DNA of 64,000 nt from Chaetomium olivaceum (taxonomy: Eukaryota > Ascomycota > Sordariomycetes > Sordariales > Chaetomiaceae), in NCBI GenBank assembly GCA_039881045.1, contig JAYWVB010000066.1:1-64000 (forward strand), given 5' to 3'. A program made the position numbers and the translations under genes. This document shows, piece by piece, positions 10,477 to 20,517 of the stretch. The first letter of the stretch is position 1. Every line of letters begins with the position of its first letter. The notes below the pieces were generated by a model that was given only the letters and a program-made list of their open reading frames with translations, was not told the origin of the DNA and made no database searches.

Positions 10477-11452
10477 ATGGCCTCTGACAAGCCCTCCCAC
10501 CGGTTCGACCCCAACTTCACCGCTCAGGTGGTTGAGGGTATGGGGCCCAAAACGACTCCTCGCAACCGTGTGCTCCTCGGTGCCCTGATCCGTCACATCC
10601 ATGACTTTGCCCGCGAGACAGAACTCACCATTGAAGAGTGGATGGAGGGTGTCAAGTTTGTCAACGCCCTGGGCGAGATCTACGTCAAGAGCGGCAAGAC
10701 CCGGAATGAAACACACCGCATCTGCGACGTCCTTGGTCTCGAGTCGTAAGTTCCACCCTTGTCTTCCCCAGTGTAAGAAAAGAATAAACCTTATTCTAAC
10801 ATCCCCCGCCCCCAGACTTGTCGACGAGATCGCCCACAAAATCATCTCCGAGTCCGGCATGGACCCAACCTCGTCCTCCATCCTCGGCCCCTTCTGGTCG
10901 CCCAACGCGCCCTTCCGCAACCACGGCGACGTCATCTTCCAGGACGGCGTGCCGCCCAACGGCCGCGTGACCAAGATGCACGGCGTGATCCGCGACATCA
11001 CGACGGGCCAGCCTATCCCCAACGCCGTCTTCGACATCTGGCAGGCCTCCTCCAACGGCAAGTACGACTTCCAGGACCCGGACAACCAGTCCCCCAACAA
11101 CCTGCGCGGCAAGTTCCGCGCCGACGCCAACGGCCGCTACTGGTTCTACTGCCTGCACCCGACCGCCTACTCGCTGCCGCGGGACGGGCCTTCGTGGCAG
11201 CTGCTCACCATGATGGACCGCCACCCCATGCGGCCCGCGCATATCCACATCATGGTCACCCACAAGGACTTCCAGGGCTGCACCACCCAGCTATACCCCA
11301 GCGACGACCCGTGGATCAAGAGCGACACCGTGTTTGCGGTCAAGGATGATCTGGTTGTTCAGTTCAAGCCCCTCAAGGGCGATCCCAAGGCGACGCTCGA
11401 GCTGGAGTATAATGTCAACCTCGCGCCTAAGGGCTACAAGGGCCGTCTTTGA
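10477..11452 (+). CDS. Intradiol ring-cleavage dioxygenase (catechol/hydroxyquinol/protocatechuate type)
   Basis: Two exons, 10477-10745 and 10816-11452 (GTAAGT...CCCAG intron), join to 301 residues. Residues about 15-95 form the catechol-dioxygenase N-terminal domain; about 100-290 form the non-haem Fe(III) intradiol domain. Likely iron ligands are tyrosines in NGKYDFQ and NGRYWFY and two histidines in RPAHIHIMV. ILGPFWSPNAP is a family signature. The enzyme would open an ortho-diphenol ring between the hydroxyls. The substrate cannot be read from the sequence: the family includes catechol and hydroxyquinol dioxygenases. The divergent neighbour acts on carboxymuconate, the product of protocatechuate 3,4-dioxygenation, and this favours protocatechuate as substrate, by inference only. 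Confidence 0.9.
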
Positions 11453-12226
11453 GTTGGGGGCGGTTGGGTGATGGGAGTGTGACGATGTGGGGGTTGGTTT
11501 TCTTTGTTGTTGTATGTATGTACATATATCGGCCTTGTATATACCCTACCTTGGGCATGGCCTGGATGGGGTTGGGAGGGTGTTTGTTATTTGAGAGAAC
11601 TAGCGATCACATTATTTTGGATATGTATAAGAATGAAAAGAGCTTCAACACATTTGTGGTGTTCTGTTTGTACCGTTCTTCCTGTTTGTGCCGTTCATGT
11701 GTTGCGCCCTACCGCTCAGGATGCCATTTGGATGAGAGATTCTAACCAATCTCTCTTTTACGGCGAGTAACGGCATAGACCTTTTTGGGGGGGGGGGGGG
11801 GGGGAATGGCGATGGACTTTGACGTTATGGAGCGGGTCAAAATGTGATTTTAAACGGGGGTTTAGTCCTGGTTTAGCTAAAGGAGTTGAGCAAGCTGGAC
11901 TTGAACTACTGGACTGCCTGACATTGAATCATGTCTTATCCCAAGAATCTGAAGGCTATGGAAAACCTAGTATCAACGCTGACAAGGTTCGCGGCGCAAT
12001 CCACTGCCTTATAGGGCGCACTTTGTGCCTCATAAAGCTGAGAGGTGAGCCATAAGGTTTGCTGGCGGAAGGGGTCCAGAGCATGCAAGGTAAACAAGTG
12101 GGAAGAGGTTCAGAACAAGGAGAATATGTCGAGAGAAAAAGAAAGGGCAAATAATAAAAGTAAACACAAGAAAGCCAACGGGACCAAAAACAAAATGTTG
12201 ACTCTACCAAGTAGGTATCGACGAAT
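11453..12226. other. Intergenic stretch with poly-G tract
   Basis: Contains the 3' region of the dioxygenase gene and an uninterrupted run of 18 G at 11787-11804. No gene is supported. Confidence 0.5.
11787..11804 (+). repeat. Poly-G tract, 18 bp
   Basis: Uninterrupted G homopolymer in intergenic DNA about 335 bp downstream of the dioxygenase stop. One of four G/C runs of 13-21 bp in the window. Confidence 0.9.
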
Positions 12227-12338
12227 GACAAGGGTGAGATTCGAACTCACGCCCCTTTCGAGACCACGGAAACTCGCAAGAGTCAGTATCAAGGATAACT
12301 CCTTAACGTGGCGCCTTAGACCGCTCGGCCACCTTGCC
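12227..12338 (-). tRNA. tRNA-Leu (AAG), with intron
   Basis: On the minus strand the acceptor GGCAAGG (from 12338) pairs with CCTTGTC (ending 12227). D-arm GGCCGAGCGGTCTAAGGC is the class II leucine form. The anticodon stem CCACG/CGTGG encloses TT-AAG-G, then an intron of about 31 nt and C38. A long variable arm (TCTCGAAAGGGGC) and T-arm GTGAG-TTCGAAT-CTCAC follow. Discriminator A fits leucine. Confidence 0.93.
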
Positions 12339-12889
12339 TTCTGGAAGATTGTTGAGAGTTGTGGGGTGGAGATGGGGGTTATCGATGGGTGGTGGAGTCA
12401 GGGGCTGGTTGTTCGGTAATTGAGCGCTGGGTTAGGGTTGAGAGTGGCATATGTGACGGATCTGGTTTGACGGTGTGTTGCTGAATGGGATGATAAGACG
12501 TTGGTGGTTGAGACGAGACGAAAAAGATAGATTGTCATAGCACGAACTCCTTTCTTCCTTTGCGCCCTAGCCAACAGTTGAGTGAAAATACTTCAAAATG
12601 AGGCTGGCTAAGGTTTGATGGCGCTGGGTTTCGGCTTTATTGGACATGCACCGTTGTTGCTCGATACCACCTTTGTGCAACAGAAGAATGGGCGTGTTAA
12701 GGTTCAAACAGGGCGATTGACACAGGTCCATTTGGCTTCGCAGGTAGCAAATGTTCAGTTCGATTCAACTTGAAGTGGCACCACACGCCCCCTCGAGTTA
12801 CCCCGGATGCATAACAACGCTCCTTTGCGCTCTCCAGCGGCAAGTTGTATAACTTTCGTTGCCAGAATATGTACAGCACCACAACTGTT
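12339..12889. other. Spacer between tRNA-Leu and the complex I gene
   Basis: Upstream flank of the tRNA and 3' flank of the minus-strand NDUFS3-type gene. No gene is supported. A single TTAGGG-like motif near 12432 is not a repeat array. Confidence 0.45.
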
Positions 12890-13813
12890 CTATTTCTTTT
12901 CCTCCGTCTTCTCCTCCGGCTTCGGTGTTGGTAACTTGAAGGTTTCGGGTGTCCGGTCCACACCGGAACCAATCTGTTCCCACGCGCTGGATCCGCCCTC
13001 GAAGTTGCGGAACGCCTGGGTAAGCTCAAGCGGCTCTGTGACAATGCGCTTCTTCTCCTCGTCCCACCGAATCTCGGTATAGCCTGTGACCGGGAAATCC
13101 TTGCGCAGCGGGTGGCCTTCAAAACCGTAATCCGTCATGATACGGCGCAGGTCGGGGTGGTTGAGGAAGAACACGCCGAACATGTCATACACCTCCCGCT
13201 CATACCAGTTCGCGCCGTCGAAAAGCGGGGTGGCGCTGGGGACCGGCGTGGTCTCGTCCGCATAGGTCTTGACGCGGATTCGGGAGTTGTGCCTGACACT
13301 AAGCAAATTGTAGACGATTTCGAACCGTTGGTCGCGGGTAGGGAAGTCAACGGCCGTGATGGTGCTCATCTGCGTAAACTCGGCGGCGGTGTTGTCTGGA
13401 CGGATCATCAGTTACCGGCTACACATGTTGTCCAACGTCGCCTTACACTTCAAGAAAGCGAAGACCGGGATGATGCCGGAAGGGGGGATATAGATGGTCA
13501 ACTCGTCTTTCCAGACCGAGAACTGCTGGATGTACTTGGGGAGACAGCCCATGAGCCATGACCCGTATTTATGCATGTTGTCGGCCTTGGACTGGTACTT
13601 GTCGGCGGGGTTGACGAGGGGAGCCTGAAGCGGGGTGCCGACCTGACCGCGGGGTGCGGCGCGCGGGTTCTGGACATCCTTGGGAAGAGCGACATTGTTG
13701 CGGGCGGTTGTTGCGAAACAGCGCACGGCGACCTCATTGCGAGCTACGACCGATGGGTTTGCCGGTCGTAGGGTTGAGGCCAGAGCCCTATGTCTGCAGA
13801 GCTTGCTGGCCAT
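12890..13813 (-). CDS. nuo-30.4: NADH:ubiquinone oxidoreductase 30 kDa subunit (NDUFS3/NUO-30.4)
   Basis: Two exons, 13447-13813 and 12890-13395, join in frame to 290 residues (GTAAGG...TCCAG intron). The product is the core subunit of the peripheral arm of mitochondrial complex I, equivalent to bacterial NuoC. A basic presequence (MASKLCRHRALASTLRPANP) precedes the mature part. The signature of the 30 kDa family is plain: DFPTRDQRFEIVYNLLSVRH, NSRIRVKTYADE, NWYEREVYDMFGVFF, HPDLRRIMTDYGFEGHPLRK and EPLELTQAFRNFE. The tail PTPKPEEKTEEKK is a normal fungal extension. It is divergent from NOT4 with 628 bp between starts. Identification is firm. Confidence 0.96.
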
Positions 13814-14441
13814 GGTTGTGGTTGGGAGGCGGGGCCCAATTGATCGAGAATCAGCCGGTGGCCTCGATCGAAGACTTGCTTGACGATTCGATTTCGGATT
13901 GACGTCGAGCTTGGGGCAGCTCGGTCCAAGCCCGGTGGAGGAAAGTCACGTGGATTATGAGATAATGTTGGTACTCGGTTCGTTACGTGAGCAAGTCCCT
14001 GAGCAGCACAGACTGTTCAAGGAGCCCCGACAGAGCCGGCCGTCGCCCAACCACAGGCCGAGGGACACGTGCAGAATAGCGCTAACACAAGACTGGCTTA
14101 GTGGCAGAAACGGACCCTTCGTGAAAGGCTCTGCGTCGCCTGCACAGAGGTTCCTCCTCAAAACACGCAAACCATTGCTCCTGCTGCCCATTTTCTACCA
14201 GCAAGCCAAAGTTGTGGGGGATGCCCATGTCCTCGTTGTGAATTTATAAAGGCGTTCATCAGACGGATCATTTGTTATTTTTCCTTCCATTTTCTCGTCG
14301 CGTTAACGATACCTAATACTCAACACTGCGCTATTGCGCCCAGCATTCCTCGACTGACCGACCCATCGATCGGTTGCCTCGACTTCCTCCTCTCGGCGCA
14401 ACCACCTTGCTTTATTCGTGCCTCAAGGAATTTCTACAACC
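13814..14441. promoter_or_regulatory. Divergent promoter between nuo-30.4 and NOT4
   Basis: Separates two divergently transcribed housekeeping genes. A pyrimidine-rich stretch (about 14270-14300) and the CT-rich leader before 14442 fit fungal core promoters. No gene is seen. Confidence 0.5.
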
Positions 14442-16990
14442 ATGGCGCCCGAAGACACATATTTCGATGACGAGGAGGACTGCTGGTATGGAACTTACCC
14501 TTTGAATTCCGCCATCTCAACCCCGCCACACCCCATTGCTCGTGCGCTTGGTGCCGTCCGTCTTCCGCTCGCTAACCCCATGTGCTACAGCCCTCTTTGC
14601 ATCGAGGAGTTTGACCTTTCAGACCGAAACTTCCGGCCGTGCCCTTGTGGATATCAGGTAGGGACTTGTCCGCCCCTTTCCGCCCATGCCCCCGCTGTGC
14701 CACTAACAGCTCCTCTAGATATGTCAGTTCTGTTTCAATAACATTCGGTCGAACATGAACGGGCTTTGCCCGGCATGCCGCCGCCCATACGACGAGAAGA
14801 CCATACAGTGGAAAGTTGTCACGCAGGAAGAGTAAGCTGAGTCGGCCCGATCTTGGGTTCTCAGTCGCTGACTGATCATAGGGTCGCCGAATTTCGAGCG
14901 AATATCCAGAAGAACCAGAAAAAGCGTGCCGCCGAGCAGCGACAGAAGGAGGTGCAGAAGCGCGAGGCCGAGAAGGAGAATCGAAAGAACCTAGTGGGCG
15001 TCCGAGTGGTCCAGAAAAACTTGGTTTATGTGACCGGGTTGACCCCGACCGTCCGCGAAGACGAATTGCTCAAGACGCTCCGGAAACCCGAATTTTTCGG
15101 CCAATACGGCAACATCCTGAAAATCTCGATCAGCAGTCGCAAGGGCACCGACGGCCACAATCAGTCTCTCGGCGTTTATGTGACGTTTGAGAAGAAGGAG
15201 GACGCTGGCCGGTGCATTCAGGCGGTTAATGGCTCCCAAAACGGCGACAGGGTGCTGAGGGCTCAGCTAGGGACGACCAAGTACTGCTCGGCCTGGCTAA
15301 GGCACGAACAGTGCGCTAATCGGCAATGCATGTTTCTTCACGAGTTAGGAGACGAGGAGGATAGCTACAGCCGGCAAGATTTGTCGTCGATGAACAGCAT
15401 CAACTCGCAGCGACCTATTCAAAACGCTGGTTCCTCCCGTTCCGCGTCGAGACAACAAGCTCACCCTTCCCCATCCCCCGCCATCGCGCAACCAATGGCT
15501 AGAAGCTCAAGCAAGGACGGCTCCGACAATGGCGACGCCCCAGCGCTCCCGGCCTCGGCGAACTGGGCCCGCAATCCCCAGGTCCGCAGCCGACGCGGAA
15601 GCCACGCTACCAGTGCGGCGGCCCCCAGCCCAGCCATCTCCAACTCGCTGCCGGCAACTGCCGAGTCAGCCGTCGAAGACTCTCCAGCTGAACCCCCTGC
15701 CGTCGCAGGTCCCTCTCGGCCTACGCCGACTGCAACTTCGAAGAGGCCTAGCGCTAACGCGTCCATCGATAAGGCGAAACGCATTCCGCACGACGTTCTC
15801 AAGTCGCTGCTTAAGTCGCTCGAGGGTTGCACGCTTGCATGGCCTAAACCTGGCGGAGATATCCCGGACGAGGAGTTCAACAAGCTTTACCCGCCGCTTT
15901 TTGACGTCCGTGGTGGGATGCGCCGCCGAGCCATGCGGGCATCCGAGGATGCTAGCAGTGTCGACGATCAGCAATCCAGCGCCGCCAGGGAGCCTTCAGA
16001 GGGCGAACCCGAGAGCAGTGGTAGTCTAGCTCTGGGCGGTGAACCTGAGGACCGCGAGCATGGTCGCGAGGGGCCCAGCTTTGACCCCCGCCGAACCGCG
16101 CAGCCCCCTATTCAGAGAGGCAGCACGGACGGGCTTTTTGGCCAGGCCGTCGGCTCCGGCTTCACGCAGGCGAACGCGAACCTAGGTTCCATCGGCGGCA
16201 ACCGCACCATGACGTCCCAGCAGCCCGCGTTCATACGCCAGCCAAGCAACTTTGTTGACCACCTGTCTGCGCAACCCAACTTGTTCCAGGGCCAGGGCCA
16301 CAACCGCCAGGGCTCGCGTTTCAGCTTCGCCAACGAAGGAAGAGAGGCCGCTTCAGCGACGGCCGTCAAGCTGGCGGCGAATCCCCGGATCATGGCACAG
16401 CAGTCGTCGATGATGCCGTCGTCCTTCCACAACCAGCCCGGTGGTCAGTTTTACGCTAGTTCGGTGGCCGGCCCCCGCCGGGGCTCAAGTCGACGGGCAC
16501 GCCACCGGGCGTGTTTGGGCAGCACGGATTTGGGTCGGCCGCCTTCGGGGGCGCTTCGAAGGACACCAGCGAGATGCTGCAACTTTTCCGCAGCCGGGGT
16601 GCGGGCAGCCAGGCGCATGATGCCGGAAAGCGTGAGTACATGTTCTCTTCCTTTCCTAACCAGTACCCACCCTCCACCTCATCCACCCCAGCTCCTGCCT
16701 CGAGCCACCTGGCAACGCTCTACGGTTCGCAGCCTGGAGCCTTCCATGATTTGGGTTCAAAGCAGAAGAAGAAGGGGAAGAAGCACAGACACGCTAACAC
16801 TTCCTCCTCTGGGGGGAGTGGCCTAGTTGATCTTGCGGACCCGAGTATCCTGCAGGCGAGGATGCAGTCCCAGCAGCATCTGCAGCAACAGAGCAATGCC
16901 GGTCTCGGACAGGGACTGTTCGGTGGTCAGTCGCAAGGTGGGTACACGAACCCGAACATGATGTACAACCCGGGATACCGGGCCTGGTGA
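14442..16990 (+). CDS. NOT4: CCR4-NOT subunit NOT4, RING ubiquitin ligase (with apparent frame break)
   Basis: Exons 14442-14485, 14591-14657, 14719-14831 and 14882 onward join in frame. NOT4 is the E3 ligase of the CCR4-NOT mRNA-decay and quality-control complex. Residues about 15-60 form the C4C4 RING (CCPLCIEEF, CPCGYQICQFC, NGLCPACRRPYDEK). A charged helix follows, then an RRM at about 115-205 (KNLVYVTGLTP, GVYVTFEKKEDAGRC) and a C3H1 finger (KYCSAWLRHEQC, QCMFLHELG). After a disordered Ser/Pro-rich region the frame shifts at a run of five C (16472-16476): the frame that continues (GLKSTGTPPGVFGQHGFGSA) needs one more base. This is either a sequencing error or a real deletion. The last segment ends MYNPGYRAW at 16990. 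The downstream frame at 17632 may be the rest of the same protein. Confidence 0.9.
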
Positions 16991-17631
16991 TTGCGGTATT
17001 GCGGCATTTTCGATTTCGATTGATTCATCTCTTTCTCGTGAGGGGCGGCACCCGGTCTTGTTGTTTTTCTGTTATAACTATATATTACGACGGCGTCGCT
17101 GGCAACGAAGGGTATGAGGGTTCGAGAGGCAAAGCCTTGGTTCCGTGGAGCATCGCCCGAGCGCTGGCTCCAAAGGAGGAGCCGCCTTGGGTTGGCGTCA
17201 TTTGCATTTTGGGCGAAGAGGCACGGAATCTCTCTCCGGGGAGTCGCAAACATTGGGCTCACTTTGTTCTGTTTGCTTCCCCGGTCAGGGTGGGTCTTTT
17301 GCATCGCCAGGGTTATCGGGTTACGTCAGGCAAGCTCTCATCGTCTTCCTCTCAGGTTTCCCCATGTACGTTAACTTGGGCCCCAGGTTTTGCACCGTCG
17401 GGGCCGAGGTGGCATCGGTGGTCATAATAGAGCATCATTACACCACTTTCTCATGAACGGATCCCAACTTTACCTCTCTCAGGAAGACGATGATGGTAGT
17501 CTTGACGTAACCCAAGCCCTTCTGTACATAGCGGCGCTGGCGGCTTGTTGTTTTGCCCCTCCCTTGATCAGAGATGTTTCGGTGTCTTCGGCTTGTTGCT
17601 TTGTTGCCTACACGTTGCAGCATTTCGGACG

Positions 17632-20517
17632 ATGACGCTAACCCTGGTTTCTGTAGATGACGAACTGCCCTCTCTCGATGAGGTCAGGTCTAGCATTGAT
17701 GCCCTTGTCGCCGACGAGCCCATCGATGTCAGTATCCGGCAACCCCCCGGCGCATTTGAGTCTCTTGGTCGCGTAGGGACTCCGTCTGTACCTCCCGGAT
17801 TCTCGTTCCCGAGCGCCCAACCATCACCGGCCATGTCGCATTCGTCTCTGCCGCCCACTAGTGTAGGGCGACAGACCCCACCGGTTGCGCTCCCCAAGAT
17901 TCCGGCGAAACCGCCCGTCGCCGCGTCCAGCCCGCTTACCAAGAGGGCGATCACCCCGGTGCCGGAGTCTAAGAAGGCTGTGAAGGCCCTTGCCGTCGAG
18001 AGCGGGTTATCAAAGGACATTGCGAAAGCCAAATCGAAGGTTTTGCAGGATGAGGACTTTCCGGCCCTTAACTCGCCCAAGCCCCGATCCGCAACGCCTG
18101 TTTCCCAGCCCAAAGCCACGCCTAGTAAAGCAACCGGCAAAAGGTCTCCCGAGAAGCCTGCCGAAAAGGTAAAGGGGAAGGACAAAGGGAAGGAGAAAGA
18201 GAAGGCTGCACATACACCTGCACTTATCCCGACACCTGAAAGGAGCGAGACACCCAAGCCGGAGGCAAAGGTTCGGGAGGCAGTCTCAGAGAATGCCTCC
18301 GAAACGGTACATGTGAAGAAGACGGACAAGCGCCCTACCCCCGGCATACTCAACATCGCTGCGGCAACCAAGGTATCTCAGATCAAGAACCTGGAGGCCC
18401 CATCTGCGACGGACAAATCAGCCACGGATCGAGACTCTGCTTTCCCAGCCCTCCCGACTCTTACTCCGGTCTCCATCTCTTCTCCCCTCGCTCGCTCTGC
18501 ACCCAAAACTCTCAAGGTAGTCTCCACGCCGAAGACAGAAATGCCATCGACTCCCATCTTGTCGGCTCCTGGTGTGCGGACGGTAACAACCACGGGCATG
18601 CGCCCTGAGACACCCGCGAGCGAGTTGATTTCGGATACCGCTTCCATTATGTCGGCTTCCATCTCGGCGTCGCGCACGAATTCCCCGCCGCCGTCCAAAA
18701 TTGGTTCTGCTCCGGTAAGAACGACGACAAAGAGTCAACAACGCAAACAGCGGAAGGAGGCGCTGAAGAAAGAGTCGGCTACCATCGCAGCCCAACCTGC
18801 CAAAGTCGAGACGGCCGTTGAAATCGCTCCCATCGTTGGCCGCAAGAAGAAGCAGAAGAAGGAAAAGGAGAAATCGCCTAGCAAGACGGCAACTCCTGCG
18901 GCAAGCCGTCCGGAGACGCCGCTGGCGACTATCCCGCCGCCGATCAAAGAAACCAAGGAGGCCGTCGAGGCCAAGGAGATCAAGGAGCCCAGGGAAGAGT
19001 CATCGGCTTACCGGTCGACGGCAAACGAGACCACCACCCTGACTGACGAGCCGCCGCTGCACAAAGGTCGGTACGGCGATATGAAGGGAAAGACTGGGGA
19101 GAAGCTCGACAAGAGCTCTGATTCAGCCACCCCACGGACCCTACCCACCCCAGCCTCGGTACTTCACGACCTCCAAGCCGCCGAGCTGGTGCCCGACAGC
19201 GTCGAGAGCCTAGCGTTCTTCAAGTCAGTCAGCGTCCAGCTAGACAAGTCGCGAAATGATTCCTCCAGCGCGGGGCTTCGGGACCAGGCAGCAAAAAACT
19301 CCATGACCCCGACCAAGTCGATCGTCACCGAGGAAGACCAGGCATCGCTCCTCGCGGGCAAGCCGGTGCGCAAGGTCATGGACGGCACGCGCATTCTCCT
19401 AACACCCAACGGTGACTGCATTCGCAACCTCACTCCGGATGAAGAAGATCGCTTCCTCGACCTTCAACGACTCGTGGCCGAATCGACTGCCAGCCCTGCT
19501 GCCTTCGTCTCCTCCCGTCACGAAGCCGGCGGCGGCTTCAGCCTCATCAAAGGCCGCGCGGTGCCGAATGGACCTCCCAGCTATTTTCCTCCGGCCCCCG
19601 GCGCCTACCCCTCCGACCCCGTGAACAAAATCCAGCGCGAGGAGGCGATCTACTACATCAACCAGTACGTCCTGCCGCGGCTGAACCTTAATTCTAGGGA
19701 CATGAGTCTGCCGAAGGCCATGTCCACTTGGACAACCGACCCGCGCGGCTCAGCGGCCGCCAACCTCAGCTCGGTCGCGCCATGGCTATACAGCGGTATG
19801 GGCGGCGCGGTGTCCTCTTCCCACCATCCGTCGCTCTCCCACGATGACATTCTCGATGTCGGCGTTGCCCCACCCGAGCTAAGCTACCCAGGACCCGTGG
19901 GCGCTTTCGCCGACGAGCTACACCACCACGCCGACCCGCACGGCGCATACCTCGACATTAACTCCCAACTCCCCACCGTCGAAGAGGTATTCAGCGCCGC
20001 TTCAGGCGCAGCCGGTGCTTCCTCTTCCTCCCCCCGACACCACCACCACGCGCACCACCATCACCATCATCATCATCACCATCACCACTCTCACCAAGGA
20101 TCTCAACAACAACAACCATCCCCTCACCAACAACCACCTCCGCACCAAACCCAACTCCAAATCCCCTCCGCCGCAGCTGCCACATCCGCCATCGCCGCCG
20201 CCGCAGCAGGCGTCGGGCCGGGCATCGGCGCAGGCGGTGGAGCCATCAACTTCACCTCCCCGGGGCCCTTTGGCAACGTGCCGCTCATGTCGTTGGAAGA
20301 CGCGGAGCAGGCGCTCGCCACGGCCCGCCGCGAGACCGATAAGCTAGAGAAGAGCCTGGGTCAGCTGATGAGGAAGAATCGGCGTCTGCTGTTGGGTGCG
20401 TCGCATGGGCATGGCTCGCATGGGTCTGTTGGTTCTATTGGAGGTGGGGCTGGTAGTAGTAGTAGTGTTGCTGTGGGCGGCGGTGGAGGTGCAGGTGGTG
20501 GGGGGGGCATTGACTAG
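17632..20517 (+). CDS. Long disordered protein, probably the C-terminal part of NOT4
   Basis: Open frame of about 960 residues from the ATG at 17632 (it stays open from 17545). Repeats of the form DEDFPALNSP and AFPALPTLTP, lysine-rich stretches (KGKDKGKEKEKA), then a more conserved block: RKVMDGTRILLTPNGDCIR, EEDRFLDLQRLV, GGFSLIKGRAVPNGPP and a late helix EQALATARRETDKLEKSLGQ. A 12-His run (about 20056-20091, after HHHHAHHHH), Gln runs and a Gly-rich end follow. Filamentous-fungal NOT4 proteins, as I recall, carry a long tail of this kind, so this may be the same gene: a donor at 16938 (GTGGGT) and acceptor ending 17656 (TTTCTGTAG) would join in frame, but the intron would be 719 nt, long for a fungus. 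A separate gene starting at 17632 is the alternative. Confidence 0.6.
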   Translation: MTLTLVSVDDELPSLDEVRSSIDALVADEPIDVSIRQPPGAFESLGRVGTPSVPPGFSFPSAQPSPAMSHSSLPPTSVGRQTPPVALPKIPAKPPVAASSPLTKRAITPVPESKKAVKALAVESGLSKDIAKAKSKVLQDEDFPALNSPKPRSATPVSQPKATPSKATGKRSPEKPAEKVKGKDKGKEKEKAAHTPALIPTPERSETPKPEAKVREAVSENASETVHVKKTDKRPTPGILNIAAATKVSQIKNLEAPSATDKSATDRDSAFPALPTLTPVSISSPLARSAPKTLKVVSTPKTEMPSTPILSAPGVRTVTTTGMRPETPASELISDTASIMSASISASRTNSPPPSKIGSAPVRTTTKSQQRKQRKEALKKESATIAAQPAKVETAVEIAPIVGRKKKQKKEKEKSPSKTATPAASRPETPLATIPPPIKETKEAVEAKEIKEPREESSAYRSTANETTTLTDEPPLHKGRYGDMKGKTGEKLDKSSDSATPRTLPTPASVLHDLQAAELVPDSVESLAFFKSVSVQLDKSRNDSSSAGLRDQAAKNSMTPTKSIVTEEDQASLLAGKPVRKVMDGTRILLTPNGDCIRNLTPDEEDRFLDLQRLVAESTASPAAFVSSRHEAGGGFSLIKGRAVPNGPPSYFPPAPGAYPSDPVNKIQREEAIYYINQYVLPRLNLNSRDMSLPKAMSTWTTDPRGSAAANLSSVAPWLYSGMGGAVSSSHHPSLSHDDILDVGVAPPELSYPGPVGAFADELHHHADPHGAYLDINSQLPTVEEVFSAASGAAGASSSSPRHHHHAHHHHHHHHHHHHSHQGSQQQQPSPHQQPPPHQTQLQIPSAAAATSAIAAAAAGVGPGIGAGGGAINFTSPGPFGNVPLMSLEDAEQALATARRETDKLEKSLGQLMRKNRRLLLGASHGHGSHGSVGSIGGGAGSSSSVAVGGGGGAGGGGGID

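Noticed and set aside
12420..12450. TTAGGG-like motif as a telomere relic
   Set aside because: Only one and a half units and no flanking LTR or array.
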